64,000 nucleotides of DNA from the NCBI GenBank assembly GCA_028554755.1, contig JAPTOF010000002.1:7365001-7429000 (forward strand), in the 5' to 3' direction. The position numbers and the translations under genes were made by a program. The notes under the pieces are model-generated. The model was not told the DNA's origin. It saw nothing but the letters and a program-made list of their open reading frames with translations, and ran no database searches. Origin of the DNA: Cordia subcordata (lineage: Eukaryota; Streptophyta; Magnoliopsida; Boraginales; Cordiaceae). Numbering within the stretch: the first letter of the stretch is position 1; each line of letters opens with the position of its first letter. This document shows, in pieces, positions 24,093-36,731 of the stretch.

Positions 24093-27000
24093 TATTATAA
24101 TGTTGTTCAATTCAACATGTGGTAAACCTGATAAAAATACTAACACACGTGGATAAATATACTAATACACACGTGGGGCGGGTTCCAGGTATGGCAAATA
24201 TACTATTTTAATATTTTTAATTCCCATGTGTAGAATATGGTAAATACAACAATAATAATATAGATTTCTTAGTTTTGATGATTATAATATTATAATAGTC
24301 GTTAATGCACATGTGCTCTATATGGGAAATATATGGTACTCTAGTGTGGAAAAAAAAAAAGAGAATTACAATGATTATAATAAGTCATAAAATTCTAAAA
24401 AATAATTAAAAAACCCATGAACAAATAGAATGAGTATGGAAAGAAAACCATAAAAACAAATAGAGTTAATATACATGGGATAAATTTGGGAGACGTAATA
24501 CATCAAAAACTAAAAGCGAGAAAATCAGAACCTATATGTAATACAAAAACATAAAACACCATGGTTTTGGAAATTATCATGCATGGCACACTTGAGTAAT
24601 TCAAATTCTAAATATCCAGGTGGTAACTATGGCAGATTTTAAGTATATACTAACTCAAAATAAAAAAGTTTGTACCATAACAACCATTAATTAATCCAAA
24701 CAAATTAATGCATGCCCAACTTAGCCCAAAAATTGACCTAAAATGGCATCATAACTCCGTAAAGATACGAAAAAATTATGAAAGGCAAATCGTTAGGAAT
24801 GGTATGTGCAGTATATGACACCAATGATTCAAATTACCACAAAGTTTTCATATTTCTAAATAAGGGAAATAAAGGGTGTTAATGTTCAAAATTATAGGTT
24901 AATCGCATTTTGCCCTGTTTGTTTCAATCTCTAGCATAAACTCTAACATGCACTTCAATGTTTAATCATATTCATGTACAATGGTAAACTAGTTATTATG
25001 TCATAATTAAACTTCATGCCTACAGGTGATGTATTGGTCTCAAGTGAGGCGAGTTTTTTCTTAATTGGCAATTTAAGTAGCAGATTTCATGACGTATGCA
25101 TTATTTTGTATCTAATAATAAAGTTTGAGTTAAGATTCAAGGTCATGATTGTTCCACATTATTTGAGAATAAGGTCATTTGGGTACAATTATGATTCTTT
25201 ACTTCCGCAATTTTGACTTTTATATATCTATGGATGATTGTACTGGAGTGATAAATCATGATTTTTTACATGTTGCCTTAAAGATAGTCAAGCCTTGATT
25301 TTATAGTGACACTTACATGAAATGGAAAAGGTGTATTGGCTTCATGTAGACTTTTTGTTAAAAGCAATAATTTTAATGAATACCAATATGGATATATTTC
25401 TAAAGTATACGCAATATCCTAGTGTAAAGGCTATTTTAAGGTTCAAATTAGCAATTTTGAGTTTTATATTTTAAATGGATACTCCCAAAATATGAAAGAA
25501 AGATAAGGCTTGAATCATATCTCATCTATTGACTATTTAAGGCAAGTTGTTGTCACATTCGATAGTCAATGAAGTGGTCATATTATTTTAATTTAGTGAA
25601 AAAGGTATAATCATGGAACCTTTTCATGATAAAGTATTATAGGTTAATGGCCTATTCTAGTTGTGCATGAATCATATGAAGGTTTTCACTAAATAAAGAT
25701 AATTAAAGTTGTTATCATATGAAGGTTTTCACTTGTTACATATAAGTTTCAAGAAATAAAATATAAAGTGAATTAAGTGAACATAAAGGTCAGTGGGAGA
25801 ATTGTTTTCCATGTGATTATGTGCCTTCATGTGTGAACATGTTTTGTTGTTTAAAAAGGCAATAAGTTTTCATGCTCAGAACATATATGCAGTTTCAACA
25901 TGAAAATGATGCATATATCTCAGTTAAGTATTTTTTTACATAGAGCAGTTTAATAAGGTTATTGCCTTGGATCGAGCTTGGAGGTTTATGAAGTTATTTA
26001 TAATGTTTTAAGAAGAATTGATTTATGAGATTTTGCTATATTTTGAGATACTGGTATACTTGCACTCAGTAGAGTCACTCTTCTATATAAGTTAGAAATC
26101 CAACACTTTTAAAGTTTATGAAGGCGATTAAAGTGTTTCTTTAAGGGTTCTTATGCTAGTAACTAAAGAAGTTTTTATTAAGCATTGCAAATGCTTATAG
26201 TTTTGATGTACTTGATTAATAGGAGCAGTATTTGCTTGTATGAGAGTGTTAGATATGGTTGCCAGTTTTGTATATGGTGGTTTTAGAATTTTCCAGCTTA
26301 CACAGTAAAGTATCTAATATGAGATTTTGGCATTAATTGTGTTTCAATTATATTGTTATTTTCTACTTGCTTGCATTACTTGAATATTAATGGCAAATAA
26401 AAGAACGAATTTATAAAGTTATAGCCATAAAAATATATAAAGTGTCATTTTATGTTTGGCATATATTTGTGCAAGTATAAGCACGTTATATGCTCATGTT
26501 AAAAGTATACAAATATGGTGTTTTCTATATACCTTTGGGGATTGCTTATGAAGCTTGGCAAATGCTTCATCGAGGTATTGTAAATTAAAGGAATATAGTG
26601 TATATATGCAGTTATTTTCAATAATTTACAATATTCCTTTTGTTCCCACTATATCCAGTTAGTGATAACTATTTGCGAGTATGCAGATAAAGTTGGTGTG
26701 AGCTCATATAGGCGTAAACTTTTATGTCTCGAGATATACAATTAAAGACTTCTTTAATGAAGTGGCTTCGGTTTAGAAGCATTGAAGGGGATTTAAGCCC
26801 ATTTAAGTTTAAGAGTTTCTTCGGAAATGTAAAGGGAATTTTATCCTGTATAGGATCTTTATGACCATAAAGTGGTCGATTGTGGAAATTGGCATGTTCA
26901 TCAGTGTAGTTGGATCACATATGCCAAATACTACACTACACTTTATCACACCATGGAATCTATATTGATGAGGCAATAGTGTTTGTTATCATAGAAGTGC

Positions 27001-27163
27001 TATGCCGATAAATAGCGTAACGACTGCTATGGTTCGACATGAATGTCCTTATTGGATTGGATTCTATATTGAGATGTTTTATGTGGCCATTAAAGTTGTG
27101 TTCAACCTGAGAGTATTTTTGTAAAATTTAACTCTTTTTAAAATATAAAACCAATCAGTATTG
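24093..27163 (+). other. Interior of the old element or spacer, no gene seen
   Basis: AT-rich with no domain I can recognise. By position it should be the 3' half of the old copia interior (between the Helitron-like insertions and its polypurine tract), but pol motifs are not visible by eye. Confidence 0.35.
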
Positions 27164-29055
27164 TGTTAGAATTAGTATGCCTTAAAGCTCACTTGTAAAT
27201 GACATTTTGGATGCTAAACAATGTATAATCATTTTTTTAATATGGCATAATGAGTTTTTTTACATATTATCTCTGTTATGATTTATTGATACATGTGTAA
27301 AGGCCCCTTGACTTGAATTAATGACTTGCGTGCGCAGTGAAGCTGGACGCACAATAGGTCCAAGTCTAGATTTAATCACGTCATAAATTGAGTCCGTAAC
27401 TGAATGTAGTGTTGGGCACTCTACCAGGATAAGGTTATATTGAGCAAGTCTCCTCATTGAGGGTGATCTACCTAGGTCATTGGAGGACTTTTCGGATTTG
27501 TCTCGATAGTACGTGTGTCATGTATTGGATAGGACCATTGTGAGTATGTTTTCTAGAGACGTACTATTAAAGAAAGAAAATAAGATACTCACTGCTACTA
27601 AATGATCATTGCTCTTAATCTTGAGCATGTGGATGAACTAGTGAAGTTAGGGTTTGGTACTTTGATTCACTATGGGTGAGATCTTGCTTTATTAAGATCA
27701 ACAGCTTTGTGCATTGAGTGCTAAGTTCTAATTAATTGTAACATGCATATGCAATATGGAATCTATCTGCCCCCTTTGGGATTGTCCAAATTTATCATCT
27801 AAATCTAGATTTAGTGATACTACCTTTATAGGTGTATCGGTTATATGGACTGAGGGTCGCTCCCAAGATCAAGGGATTCCATGACCAAGGATGGTTGGCA
27901 AAAGGACAAGAAGCCCAACGGAATAGATGTAGCTAAAGAGGTGATAGTACAAAGGCCAAAGGACCGGCTTTAACTATGGGTATACATAGAGGGGCATTAT
28001 GGTAAGTTATTTAGTAGGTCGAAGACAAAGTTCACATTCTTTTGTGATAAGCTTATGGGTAATAGCAAATATTCTTGGAGTACAACTTTGATCTTATGGT
28101 GGAATAGATCGGAGTTAAAAATAATTATTATGTCGCCTAGATCGGGCAAGGACATTTTTAATTATTTTTGGAAGCCAAGGTTAATTGTGTCTTCTTGGTT
28201 CCTTCCCTAGTTGAAATAACTTTGAGAAAGTAATTTTGAAAGAGCAAATTCCATATTGTGGTAGTAGTCTTTTTGGGCCAAAGCTTGGAATTGGATTTGG
28301 GCTTTCTTTAAAGTCCAAGATAACCTAATTGGGCTAGGATGGTTTCCCATTGGGCTTGGGCCTTCACATGAATTATGGACTATCTGCTGGACTTGGATAA
28401 TGGGTTTGGCCTAAGTCTTCCAAGACAAGTGGACAACTTGCAAAATACTACAAAAACAAGTGGACAATTTGCACAAGTCTTCCAAGACAAGTAAATAAGT
28501 TGCATAAAGGAAATAGTACATAGAAATTTTCTCCCACATTGAAAGATTAGCAACTTTGGGTGCCAAGGTTCTCTCTATAAATAGACAAGACCTTACACTT
28601 TTTATGTAATCCACTTTGTAGTTGATTTCTTCCTTTTTGGCAAGAAAATACTACAACATATAGTACACACTTATTGTGTGATTTTTGCTCTAGTTTTTTA
28701 AGAGCATATTACTTTGCTTTTTCCCACACAAGAAGCTATTTTCTCAAGATAAGTCTTTTTAATCATAGGAAAGAAGACTAGGAAATTGTCTATTGTAACA
28801 CCCTTATAGTAAAATTTTTGGCGGTCTTGTTCGTGAAGGGGAACAAAGCTCGTGACGGTTTTAGCTTCATCAAAGGCCCCACGAATCAAGAGGTTAGCTT
28901 TACATATTTTGCAAGTACTAGTTATATTTTATATGTTCTTAAGCATGTTCTTGTGTGTGTTATGTGGTTATTTTATTTTCCTAGCATGTTTTCTTGGTAG
29001 AATTTTTTTAAAATATGGACTAGAATACATCACACTTAATAATATCGATCCTACA
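27164..29055 (+). mobile_element. Solo LTR, 1892 bp
   Basis: Runs TGTTAGAATTAG..GATCCTACA and is flanked by a perfect 5-bp duplication TATTG (27159-27163 and 29056-29060). No internal sequence remains, which indicates LTR-LTR recombination. It is closely similar end to end to the LTR at 61555-63445. It contains a TATAAATA box at 28576-28583 and short repeats of 'CAAGTGGACAA.TTGCA' around 28427-28475. Confidence 0.92.
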
Positions 29056-29074
29056 TATTGCCCAAGTGGGAAAC

Positions 29075-29581
29075 TGTAAGAATTTTTTTTATTAAAATTG
29101 TGGGCTACCATTAATTGAGATATTTTATGATTTCAAAGAACGGGTTGAGGTTGACCAGTAATGTGCAAATATAATTTATTGTGAGCCACTCCAGTTAGGC
29201 CTAGGTCCATCTCATTAAAGTTTTTTTTCTAATGGTGTGATATGCAAGGTATAGGTACTGTTTAAAATTTTAGGGCACCTTGATGGGAGAGCCTAACAAA
29301 GTTTTTTTAAGACTAGGCCCCTTCTCCCATTCAGAATAGTAGTCTATATATAGGCTATTAGGGTTGGCTTGCCGCCTTGATAGCCACCATACAGAAGTTG
29401 GAGAGGGAGAGAGAGCCCCTAGTCTAGGCGTGTCTACCACAACACGTTGCGGCAGTTTCATCACAAGATTATCTGAGGTAACCTTACAGTTTAAAACCAA
29501 GGTACGTCTTGGATGTATAATATAATTTATATTTATTATGGTGTTCTATTATCTGGTGTTATATTCAATAAATTTCTAACA
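29075..29581 (+). repeat. 3' LTR of the old copia element (507 bp)
   Basis: Runs TGTAAGAATT..TTTCTAACA, preceded by CCCAAGTGGGAAAC. It is the uninterrupted counterpart of 10500-11766 and has a TATATATAG box near 29344. Confidence 0.8.
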
Positions 29582-30840
29582 TATACTACATAGCATATGC
29601 CATTAAATGTTGGTAGAAATTTTTGTGAAAGTAGTCATGACAAAGGATGGTTTGTGGTTTGTTTCTTCAGAACTTAAGGAGTTCAATCAATACATGTCAT
29701 ATAAAAAAATACATGTCAAAATAGTTGGTTTTGGTCTGTGCTTGCTAGTCTTTGTATTGCATTAGTTTTATGCTGTCCTTTTTGTGGTTCAAGTTCATTT
29801 GTTAATGTCTATAACATCCAAAGACATTAACTTAAGAATTTGATGCATTCGCGGAGTAGTTTGTCTTTGATATCCAAGAGGAGCCCAAAATTTTGTTGTT
29901 GATTGATTGACTCAAAAAGATTAAAGTCGTTTAAAAGCCTAGATCAATTTATTGATTGTTCTAAAAGACTAGTTAGGTATACTAAGATATACCATGGCAT
30001 TATATTATATTATGATCAATTTCACTAAAATGCGAGTCTTTTGTCTTTTCTTTTTTTCCCATGTACTAAGGCATTAATATGAAACAAATTGGCGAGTGTC
30101 TCGAGTTCTATATCTTAAACGCAACTTATAATATTATCGACTATTCAATTTATCATATTTTTCCTCCATAATTTTTATGACACTTCCAAATGACAATTAA
30201 ATAAATTAAATATCAACTTATCTTTGTAGCAAACTTACTTTGAGTTAACTGTAGATTAGTTTTACATTGATACGTCTAGGCAGCAAGGGCTCTTAGTCAC
30301 GTATGCATGGGACATATATTAGCGATGTGAAAATCAAACAAGTGCATCATCAGTCATTACGAGAAGATTCTAATCGATAGACTACATTGTAGTTTGAAGA
30401 GAACACAGTGAGTGATCAATCAAACTTAAGGCTTTGCATATAAGCTAGCTATTATGAAGGGACACCATCTTTACACAAACAACAACATAACTAAATCCTA
30501 AAACTACAAAAGCAAAAACAAAAGTCTATCAATGTTTCTAATTTTCATAGCAAATGCTTTCTGTAACAATTTGATCCTAAAGATTCAAAAGTTTGATAAA
30601 CATTGCCTTGTATAATTCTATTATGACAGCAGACTTTAAATACAAGAATGGATGAGCAAAGTTGCACATAATAGAGAAGAGAAAGTACAAATCATGATCA
30701 GTGATTGATCAGATCAGTAATTACAATGTGAACAGAATAAAGCAAAAGTTAAGTGAGGAAGGTATGAGCTGGTGAAGATCTTTCCTTGTTAGATCCAAAG
30801 TTTCGACAGTGTTTCAGAAAACATCATAAGCTGAGCTCTT
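29582..30840. other. Spacer and 3' flank of the synaptotagmin gene
   Basis: No supported gene. The part next to 30840 should hold the 3' UTR of the minus-strand synaptotagmin gene. Confidence 0.4.
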
Positions 30841-33800
30841 TCAGGAGGAAGTTCTCCACTGCAGCTCAATCTGAATCCTTCCATTCTTTGAATCAATCAG
30901 GTGATACCTCTCATTGATCCGCTTGTTGTTGACAACATCGGAAAGGTATATATCCACATAGCCCAAACTCTCCTGAACACGAAAAGTACACATAAGTTCT
31001 CATTCAACTAGCAGGACTAAAACACAGTTATCCTATATAAAGAAAGATATCGTTGACATTAATAGACTAATCCATTAGTAGTTTCTTCCTGTGAGCGTGT
31101 TAAGACTGTGTCAACGCACAAGGTGGACCTGAAGAATGTGTATGAAGCTTATATTCAAAATTCTGAATGAGAAGGAAGATTCTGATATCTTGGGATGTAG
31201 TAGACCCATTCTTGATGAAGTACTAATGACTTCTACATGAATCCTGTCATTAGTTGGTGGCTCTTCGAGCATGAACTGAAACTCCTCTTCCCATCTTGGA
31301 TCTCTGTGCTTCTTCACAGTCTGCCCAAGAAAAATGTAGCATCGATGAGTTAGCAGAAAGATGAATCATGTAAAATAAAGAAACAGTCCAATACATGACT
31401 AAGGAATCTACAAAAATTGGAATCACCATGGAGATCCTATCTACTCTAATGAACTCTGGTGCTAATTTTCTGAGAACTTCCATTTATGAATGAACCAGTC
31501 TCAAAAGAAATGTCGTTTAATGAGATTTAGGCGATTATACAGAATATAGGACATGATAATACCTTGGTGCCTGAGAGAAATTGCTACTTGTTCCAACCAG
31601 CATTCATTGTAGAGGTTAGAAAACTCATGGAACTTCAATGTTCTGCATAAGTGTAATGCTTGCCTCTAAAATGTATGACCACAAGCCAAAAAGTAATTTG
31701 ATACGCAATAGAAATACCTTAGTTCTTTTCTCCTCGCCTCTGAAAAGCAGACGCACTGAAGGATTTGTGTGGTTCTTCCCTTCAACATCCTGAGCTTCAT
31801 GGACAATCACAACAAGCAGGCCACCGCCAGCAGGCGTTCCTTCTGGAGCCTTTTGAACCATGTCCGAATCTTCATCCACGTTGCTTGGTACCTGGTCGTC
31901 CTTGAAAGGCTTGTACATCACTTCCAAGACAATCTGCCCGCGAGACTTTTCATTTTGAGCATCATCCGGGTCCAGGTTTTTCAGAAGATCAAGAGTCACA
32001 ACTTTTGCCTCTTCAGGAGTGAGCTCTTTCAGCATGACAACATTCAAGCCCATCTTGTCATGTGAACCAACCTGAGTAAAATGGAGCCAGCTTTTGAGGT
32101 ATCATCGCATAAGCAAAAACAGGTGAAAACAGAAGGCAGAAAGACAAAAGCCGCATAAAATAGCTTATGTGTGATGGAAAATATTCAAAGAGAAGTACCT
32201 GTTCCCAGTCATAGACAGCAACCTCCAGGGCTTGATTTTCTGGATCCTTCACGACTAAATTGAACTCCTCGTTCCATTCAGGATTCAAGTTCTTATGTTT
32301 TACAGTTGTTTTCTTTGATGGAAGTTTGTCCTCAGTGAGTTTTAGTTCCACACAAGGGTCTGAAGCTCCCAAAAGATCTTTTTTTAAGTTTAATTGCTCT
32401 CACAACCCTGACATTCAGAATTCCAACTGGTTCCTTCATTGCTCTGTGAATTGGCAATTCGAAACTATTGATGTATCTACCTTCTGAAGTGAACGGAAAG
32501 GACTAAAAAGAAAATGTGCTGCACTTACTTTGCAGGATCCATTATTTGTGCCTGGAGAGCTTTGGGCCATAAGTACATATTAGCAACCTGATCTTTGATA
32601 AGCTCCTGGAGTCACAGAAGATAGAGAACTCGAACAAACTTAAAGGGAACAAGCATATTCAACAATCACAATAAGAAGAAAAATGCACAAAGAGAATTAT
32701 ACTTGAACAAATCTATAAAGTCCTGGAATGGCCATGGCATCAGCTCCCAGAACTTTTAACCCAAAGTCAATGTGAGGCTGCAAAATCAGGAGGAAAAAGA
32801 GCTCAAAGTTTTGGACTTCCAGAATAATGAATGTAGAATTTAAACAAACTTCATAGCATTCTGAAGGGATAATGCATAAGAGGTAGATTGTTATTTAGAT
32901 TGGACTATTGAGTTTCATCTGTTCATGTATATTTCAATTTCAATTTATCAAGTTGCGAATGATCAAACTCTGAAAATGTGCATATGAAAAACCAGAATGA
33001 CCATTGATGACTCCATCGCTCTTTTTGTGAGATAAAATAAACATCAAAGACATTACCAATCAGAAATAGATTATAGATGTATCACTTCTCACCTTCTCCA
33101 TGAGAGAAACAAATATATTTGCGAAACAAGGGAAGGTGGGAACCAGTGGCTTCAATGTGATACGTGGAGAGGCAAATACTTGCAAGTCAACCACCTGAAC
33201 CGAAACAGGAAAAGGAAATATGATTAGTACTAAAAGTGCTATTAGGTAGCAGTAATACAATGCAAGTAATAGAGCAACCATTGACTGAAAAAAAGGTGGG
33301 AGATTGGATGAAGGTTGTCAGAGAAGGAAGCACACTTCTTTCACGTTTAAGTTGGTTTCAGTTATCGATATCTGAGGTTTGGACAGCATCTGGTGAGGCC
33401 AATACCTGAACAGTGGCTTTCAATCCAAATGGCTTCACTGCCACGGTGATGTTAGGGTTGGCTGCCCACTTCAGCGCCGGTTCCATGATCAACTCTTTCT
33501 CCTCAGTGGTGTAGGCTTTCATTCCTGGCATGATGCAGCAGAGATATATGTGCTTAACAAGGAGAACCAGATGAACGCAAGATACAGCATGCTTCAACAA
33601 TAACCAGAGAGGAGAATGAATGATTCAACCTTGAAAAGTAGGTGGTAGGCAACCCAAAGTTAGTGTTTCAAATTCAACTGACTCAATTTTGTACTTTGGA
33701 ATTTGCTCAGCTATAATAGGCCCTGCAATTTTCTTTGCAGTATTGCAAATTGCCTGCAGATAGTAGACCATTTGTGCTCAATCCAAGAAAGCTGAGAATC

Positions 33801-35249
33801 GTAATACAAGCTAACAATCTGAGTATACCTTATCCAAATAGGGCCACATGGTTTCAATAAATTTGTTCAGCCAATCCATCTGAAAAACGATATCCATTGG
33901 AGTTATGTTGTTAACTGGTAACAAATTGTGGGATGCAAGTTTTAATCCCAAAAATTTTTCCTTCAAGATAAATTCTGAAATTAATAAAATGAAAAGGTTA
34001 ACCATACGCGATCATAATCTGGATTTTTCACCCAAAGTGGTATCTCAGGGAGCAGTTTTTGGAGACTTTGGGTATCTAGCTCGGACAGAGGACGAATATC
34101 TGGATCCTGAAGAAAGAAATATACAAGAGATGTCAATTTGAAATCCAAAAGAGAGCCAGATACAAATTTCGCATATTCAACAAAGCTATAGGAAGATAAT
34201 TAGAAGGAAAGCTTCAGGCCTGATTCAAACTGGTAAAAGTATAAACAGTTAAGAACAGCTATAAGTATATCGGAACTACTAAATTATTCAACCTCAATCT
34301 TTTCTCCTTTATTTTTCGATTCAATTTATGAGAAAGACAGCAGCAAAGTGTATCATATGCATAAAAAAATCAAGAACAAGGTGAAATAAACAGATCTTGA
34401 TTAAGCTAATTACGCTTTTGTAATGCTTGAGCCAAAATGATTCATGGAACTAGGAATTATAAGTGAAATATTTGGATCAAAAGTAGATATCCCAACCCCA
34501 AGTCTAAGCCAAAATTCTCTCAGATTATGTTTTTCCCCTCTAGGATTAGGAGCTTTGAGTTGTAAAAAGGACAACCTTTTGACATTGAAATGTGATTCTT
34601 CGTTTGATGATTACTAATGCTATAATCCAGATGTGAAAAATGTCATTTTTCGTGTAGAATCATACTAACAACAAAGATATTACAAGTTAAACTAGGAAAA
34701 AAAAAAAAAAAAAAAATCTAAACTAATGTGATATTAGTGGTGTACGATAACAATATCCAATATGAAGCACAATAAACAACACTTCTAGTATGAAACATCA
34801 GAAGACAAAATTATGTATAAGCAGAAATGAGAAAAAAGCATATAACATGAACTTTGAAAACAAGTAAATCTGAAACTGGTGAATAAAGCTTCCGCTATGC
34901 GCGGGTCTAGGAACGGTTCTGCACATGAACACAAAACATGCAGCATATGAAGCAATAAATTGATAATATCTTCAGCAGTTAAAACATTGATAGCTATCAG
35001 TCATTAACTAAAAAAGAACTGCAAAATTTCAAGAAATACCAATTCTAGTATGAAACATCAGGTAGGCAAAACTACTTATAAGCAGAAAAAAAGCAGAAGA
35101 TGAAAAGAAGATATCAGAGGAAGGAAAAAAAACTGAACCTTAACATCAGTTGATTCAAAGAAGATGAACATTAAGTACCCTATCACCAGTCCAGCTGTGA
35201 TGCCCACTCCAAAGCCAAAAGCACCCATTATAGTGCTTATTATACCCAT
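30841..35249 (-). CDS. SYT1: Plant synaptotagmin (SYT1/E-Syt type), 12 exons, with two lesions
   Basis: Tethers the ER to the plasma membrane and binds lipids through C2 domains. Exons on the minus strand: 35139-35249, 34008-34106, 33829-33879, 33630-33753, 33406-33524, 33093-33194, 32703-32777, 32529-32605, 32199-32443, 31718-32071, 31189-31320, 30841-30972. They would encode about 539 residues, the usual family length. Order: N-terminal membrane segment (residues ~8-31), SMP domain (~65-250, with WLNKFIETMWPYLDK and ITLKPLVPTFPCFANIFVSLMEK), C2A (exons 8-10; PSKKTTVKHKNLNPEWNEEF, VYDWEQ) and C2B (exons 10-12; KAPEGTPAGGGLLVVIVHEA). Two defects: exon 9 has seven A where the frame allows six or nine (32376-32382), and the exon 11 donor reads AAG|ATATCA instead of GT. 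A TTTATA (TATA on minus) lies at 35403-35408. It may be a recent pseudogene, or the A-tract may be a sequence error. Confidence 0.88.
34697..34716. repeat. A20 run in synaptotagmin intron 1
   Basis: Twenty consecutive A within the ~1-kb first intron. Confidence 0.8.
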
Positions 35250-35801
35250 CTCTAGCCTTCTTCAAATAAGTCACTTCAACAAAACACAGATGAAAAAAAC
35301 CCAAAAAGGTGATGATACAAAGACCTTTGAGGTTTTAATACTAACAAAAGTTGAAGTTAAAAAAAAAGCTAAAAAAGTTCAAGACAGTGCATAACCAAGA
35401 ACTTTATATTTTCAGCTAAGGGGTCAACATTGCTTAGCGTGAATCATTTATGATTCTTTAAGGTACATAACGAAAAGTCTTTTGGATTTGATGAGCATAT
35501 AAACCGTGGCATTTATGTGTGAGATATTATTTCTGTCGACTAAACGTGTAAAAAACTTGTGTTCTGTTGAGATAAATATTAGCAACTGAATATACTATAA
35601 GAAAAATGTGACATTAATTTATCGAATAATCAAGTTACTACTAATTCAGTTTAACATACAACTCCGACAAATCTAAATAGCATTGATTATTACAAGTGAG
35701 GGGTGGGAATAGAAGAGTGCATCAAATGCTTGGCCAGACCTTTTGCATTCAACTACCCCACTTGAATTTTGATCCACACAAAGCCTTTGCAAAAATTTTA
35801 A
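35250..35801 (-). other. Upstream region of the synaptotagmin gene
   Basis: Probable 5' UTR and promoter. On the minus strand a TATAAAG sequence lies about 155 bp before the ATG. No other gene is seen. Confidence 0.4.
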
Positions 35802-35968
35802 GGATAAAATGCATGAAATTTTATTGTGATATATTATAAGTGCACAATACATTTTTGTAGTTGTCCCTTATTGGTTATATCCCCTAACGGAGTTAAAATT
35901 TATATAAAAAGACACTAATAGCCTTAGCCTAGTTATTCAATTTTCTTCTGTTGTTATTATTATTGTTA

Positions 35969-36000
<32 letters not shown>

Positions 36001-36731
36001 TTTTCAATTAAAAATTTTTGGCAAAAAATATTTTCCTATTAACATATTTTTTTTGTATTATCAAACACAAAATACTTAAAAAATATTTTTAATATATTTT
36101 AAGAAATGTTTTTTTTGCAAACAAATGGATCATTAGCGATTGAAAATATCAAAGTTTTGACCTCATTGGTTTGGCTAGATTCGAGCTTCAACGATGTAAC
36201 CATCCTCGAAGTGAGTATTTGATTATATTTTTAGATTAATTAGAACTTATTTTGGGACATGCTAATTTTTTTAGCCAACTAAAACCAATGCTCAATAAAT
36301 AGAAAAAGATCATTTGTTCCGAATATCAAAAACACAAAATTGAGATTTCTCCGCAAGTAAATAAAAGCAACAGAAGAATGTAATTTTTAGATTTCTACAG
36401 TTTGCTCAATATTGCAAAAATATTGTTTAAGTATTTAATGTCTGATAACACAGAAAAATAAGTTAAAAAATATTTGTCTATCAAAAATTTTTAATTGAAA
36501 ATAATAATAATATTAATGACGATGATGATGATGATGGAAAATTGAAGAAGTAGAGCAATGCTATTAACGTCTTTTTTACCATAAATTTTAATACTGTTAG
36601 GAGGGATGTAAACAGTAAAGGGTATATGTGGAACTTTTACTCACCGTATAGGTCTGCTGTAGAATTTTTGGTACCACAGGTGTGTATTGTGTACTTATGA
36701 TACACCATAGAGGGTCTAGTACTTTTTACCC
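35802..36731. mobile_element. Foldback element with long inverted repeats, copy 1
   Basis: Begins GGATAAAATGCA and ends ..TTTTTACCC. The arms are inverted copies of one another over some hundreds of bp (TTATAAGTGCACAATAC left, GTACTTATGATACACC right; TTAAAATTT.TATAAAAA..AATAGC left, its inverse near 36555-36595). It shares its middle (GACCTCATTGGTTTGGCTAG) with the element at 41624 but lies in the opposite orientation. Flanking AATTTT(A/G)A is only an imperfect duplication. A (GTT)n run lies near 35966-35993. Non-coding. Confidence 0.65.

Larger units (their letters stand above)
10500..29581 (+). mobile_element. Old copia-type retrotransposon split by several later insertions (inferred)
   Basis: A 5' LTR (10500-11766) is followed by an iMet-type primer site at 11769. 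The matching LTR at 29075-29581 is preceded by CCCAAGTGGGAAAC, the form usually found before the 3' LTR of plant copia elements. Both LTRs lie on the plus strand. After removing the later insertions (copia 12130-19087, MITE 19919-20156, Helitron-like 22301-24092, solo LTR 27164-29055), about 6.6 kb of interior remains, a normal size for a copia element. The outer flanks share only TATA, a weak target-site signal. I found no clear gag or pol in the remaining interior, so the joining of the two LTRs into one element is inference. Confidence 0.5.

Noticed and set aside
31184..31189. U12-type AT-AC intron after synaptotagmin exon 11
   Set aside because: The donor reads ATATCAGA rather than ATATCCTT, the acceptor is a plain CAG, and no U12 branch motif is seen.
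32376..32382. Programmed ribosomal frameshift at the A7 tract in synaptotagmin
   Set aside because: A -1 slip on A-rich codons would not restore the downstream frame (+1 or -2 is needed), and no such signal is known in this family.
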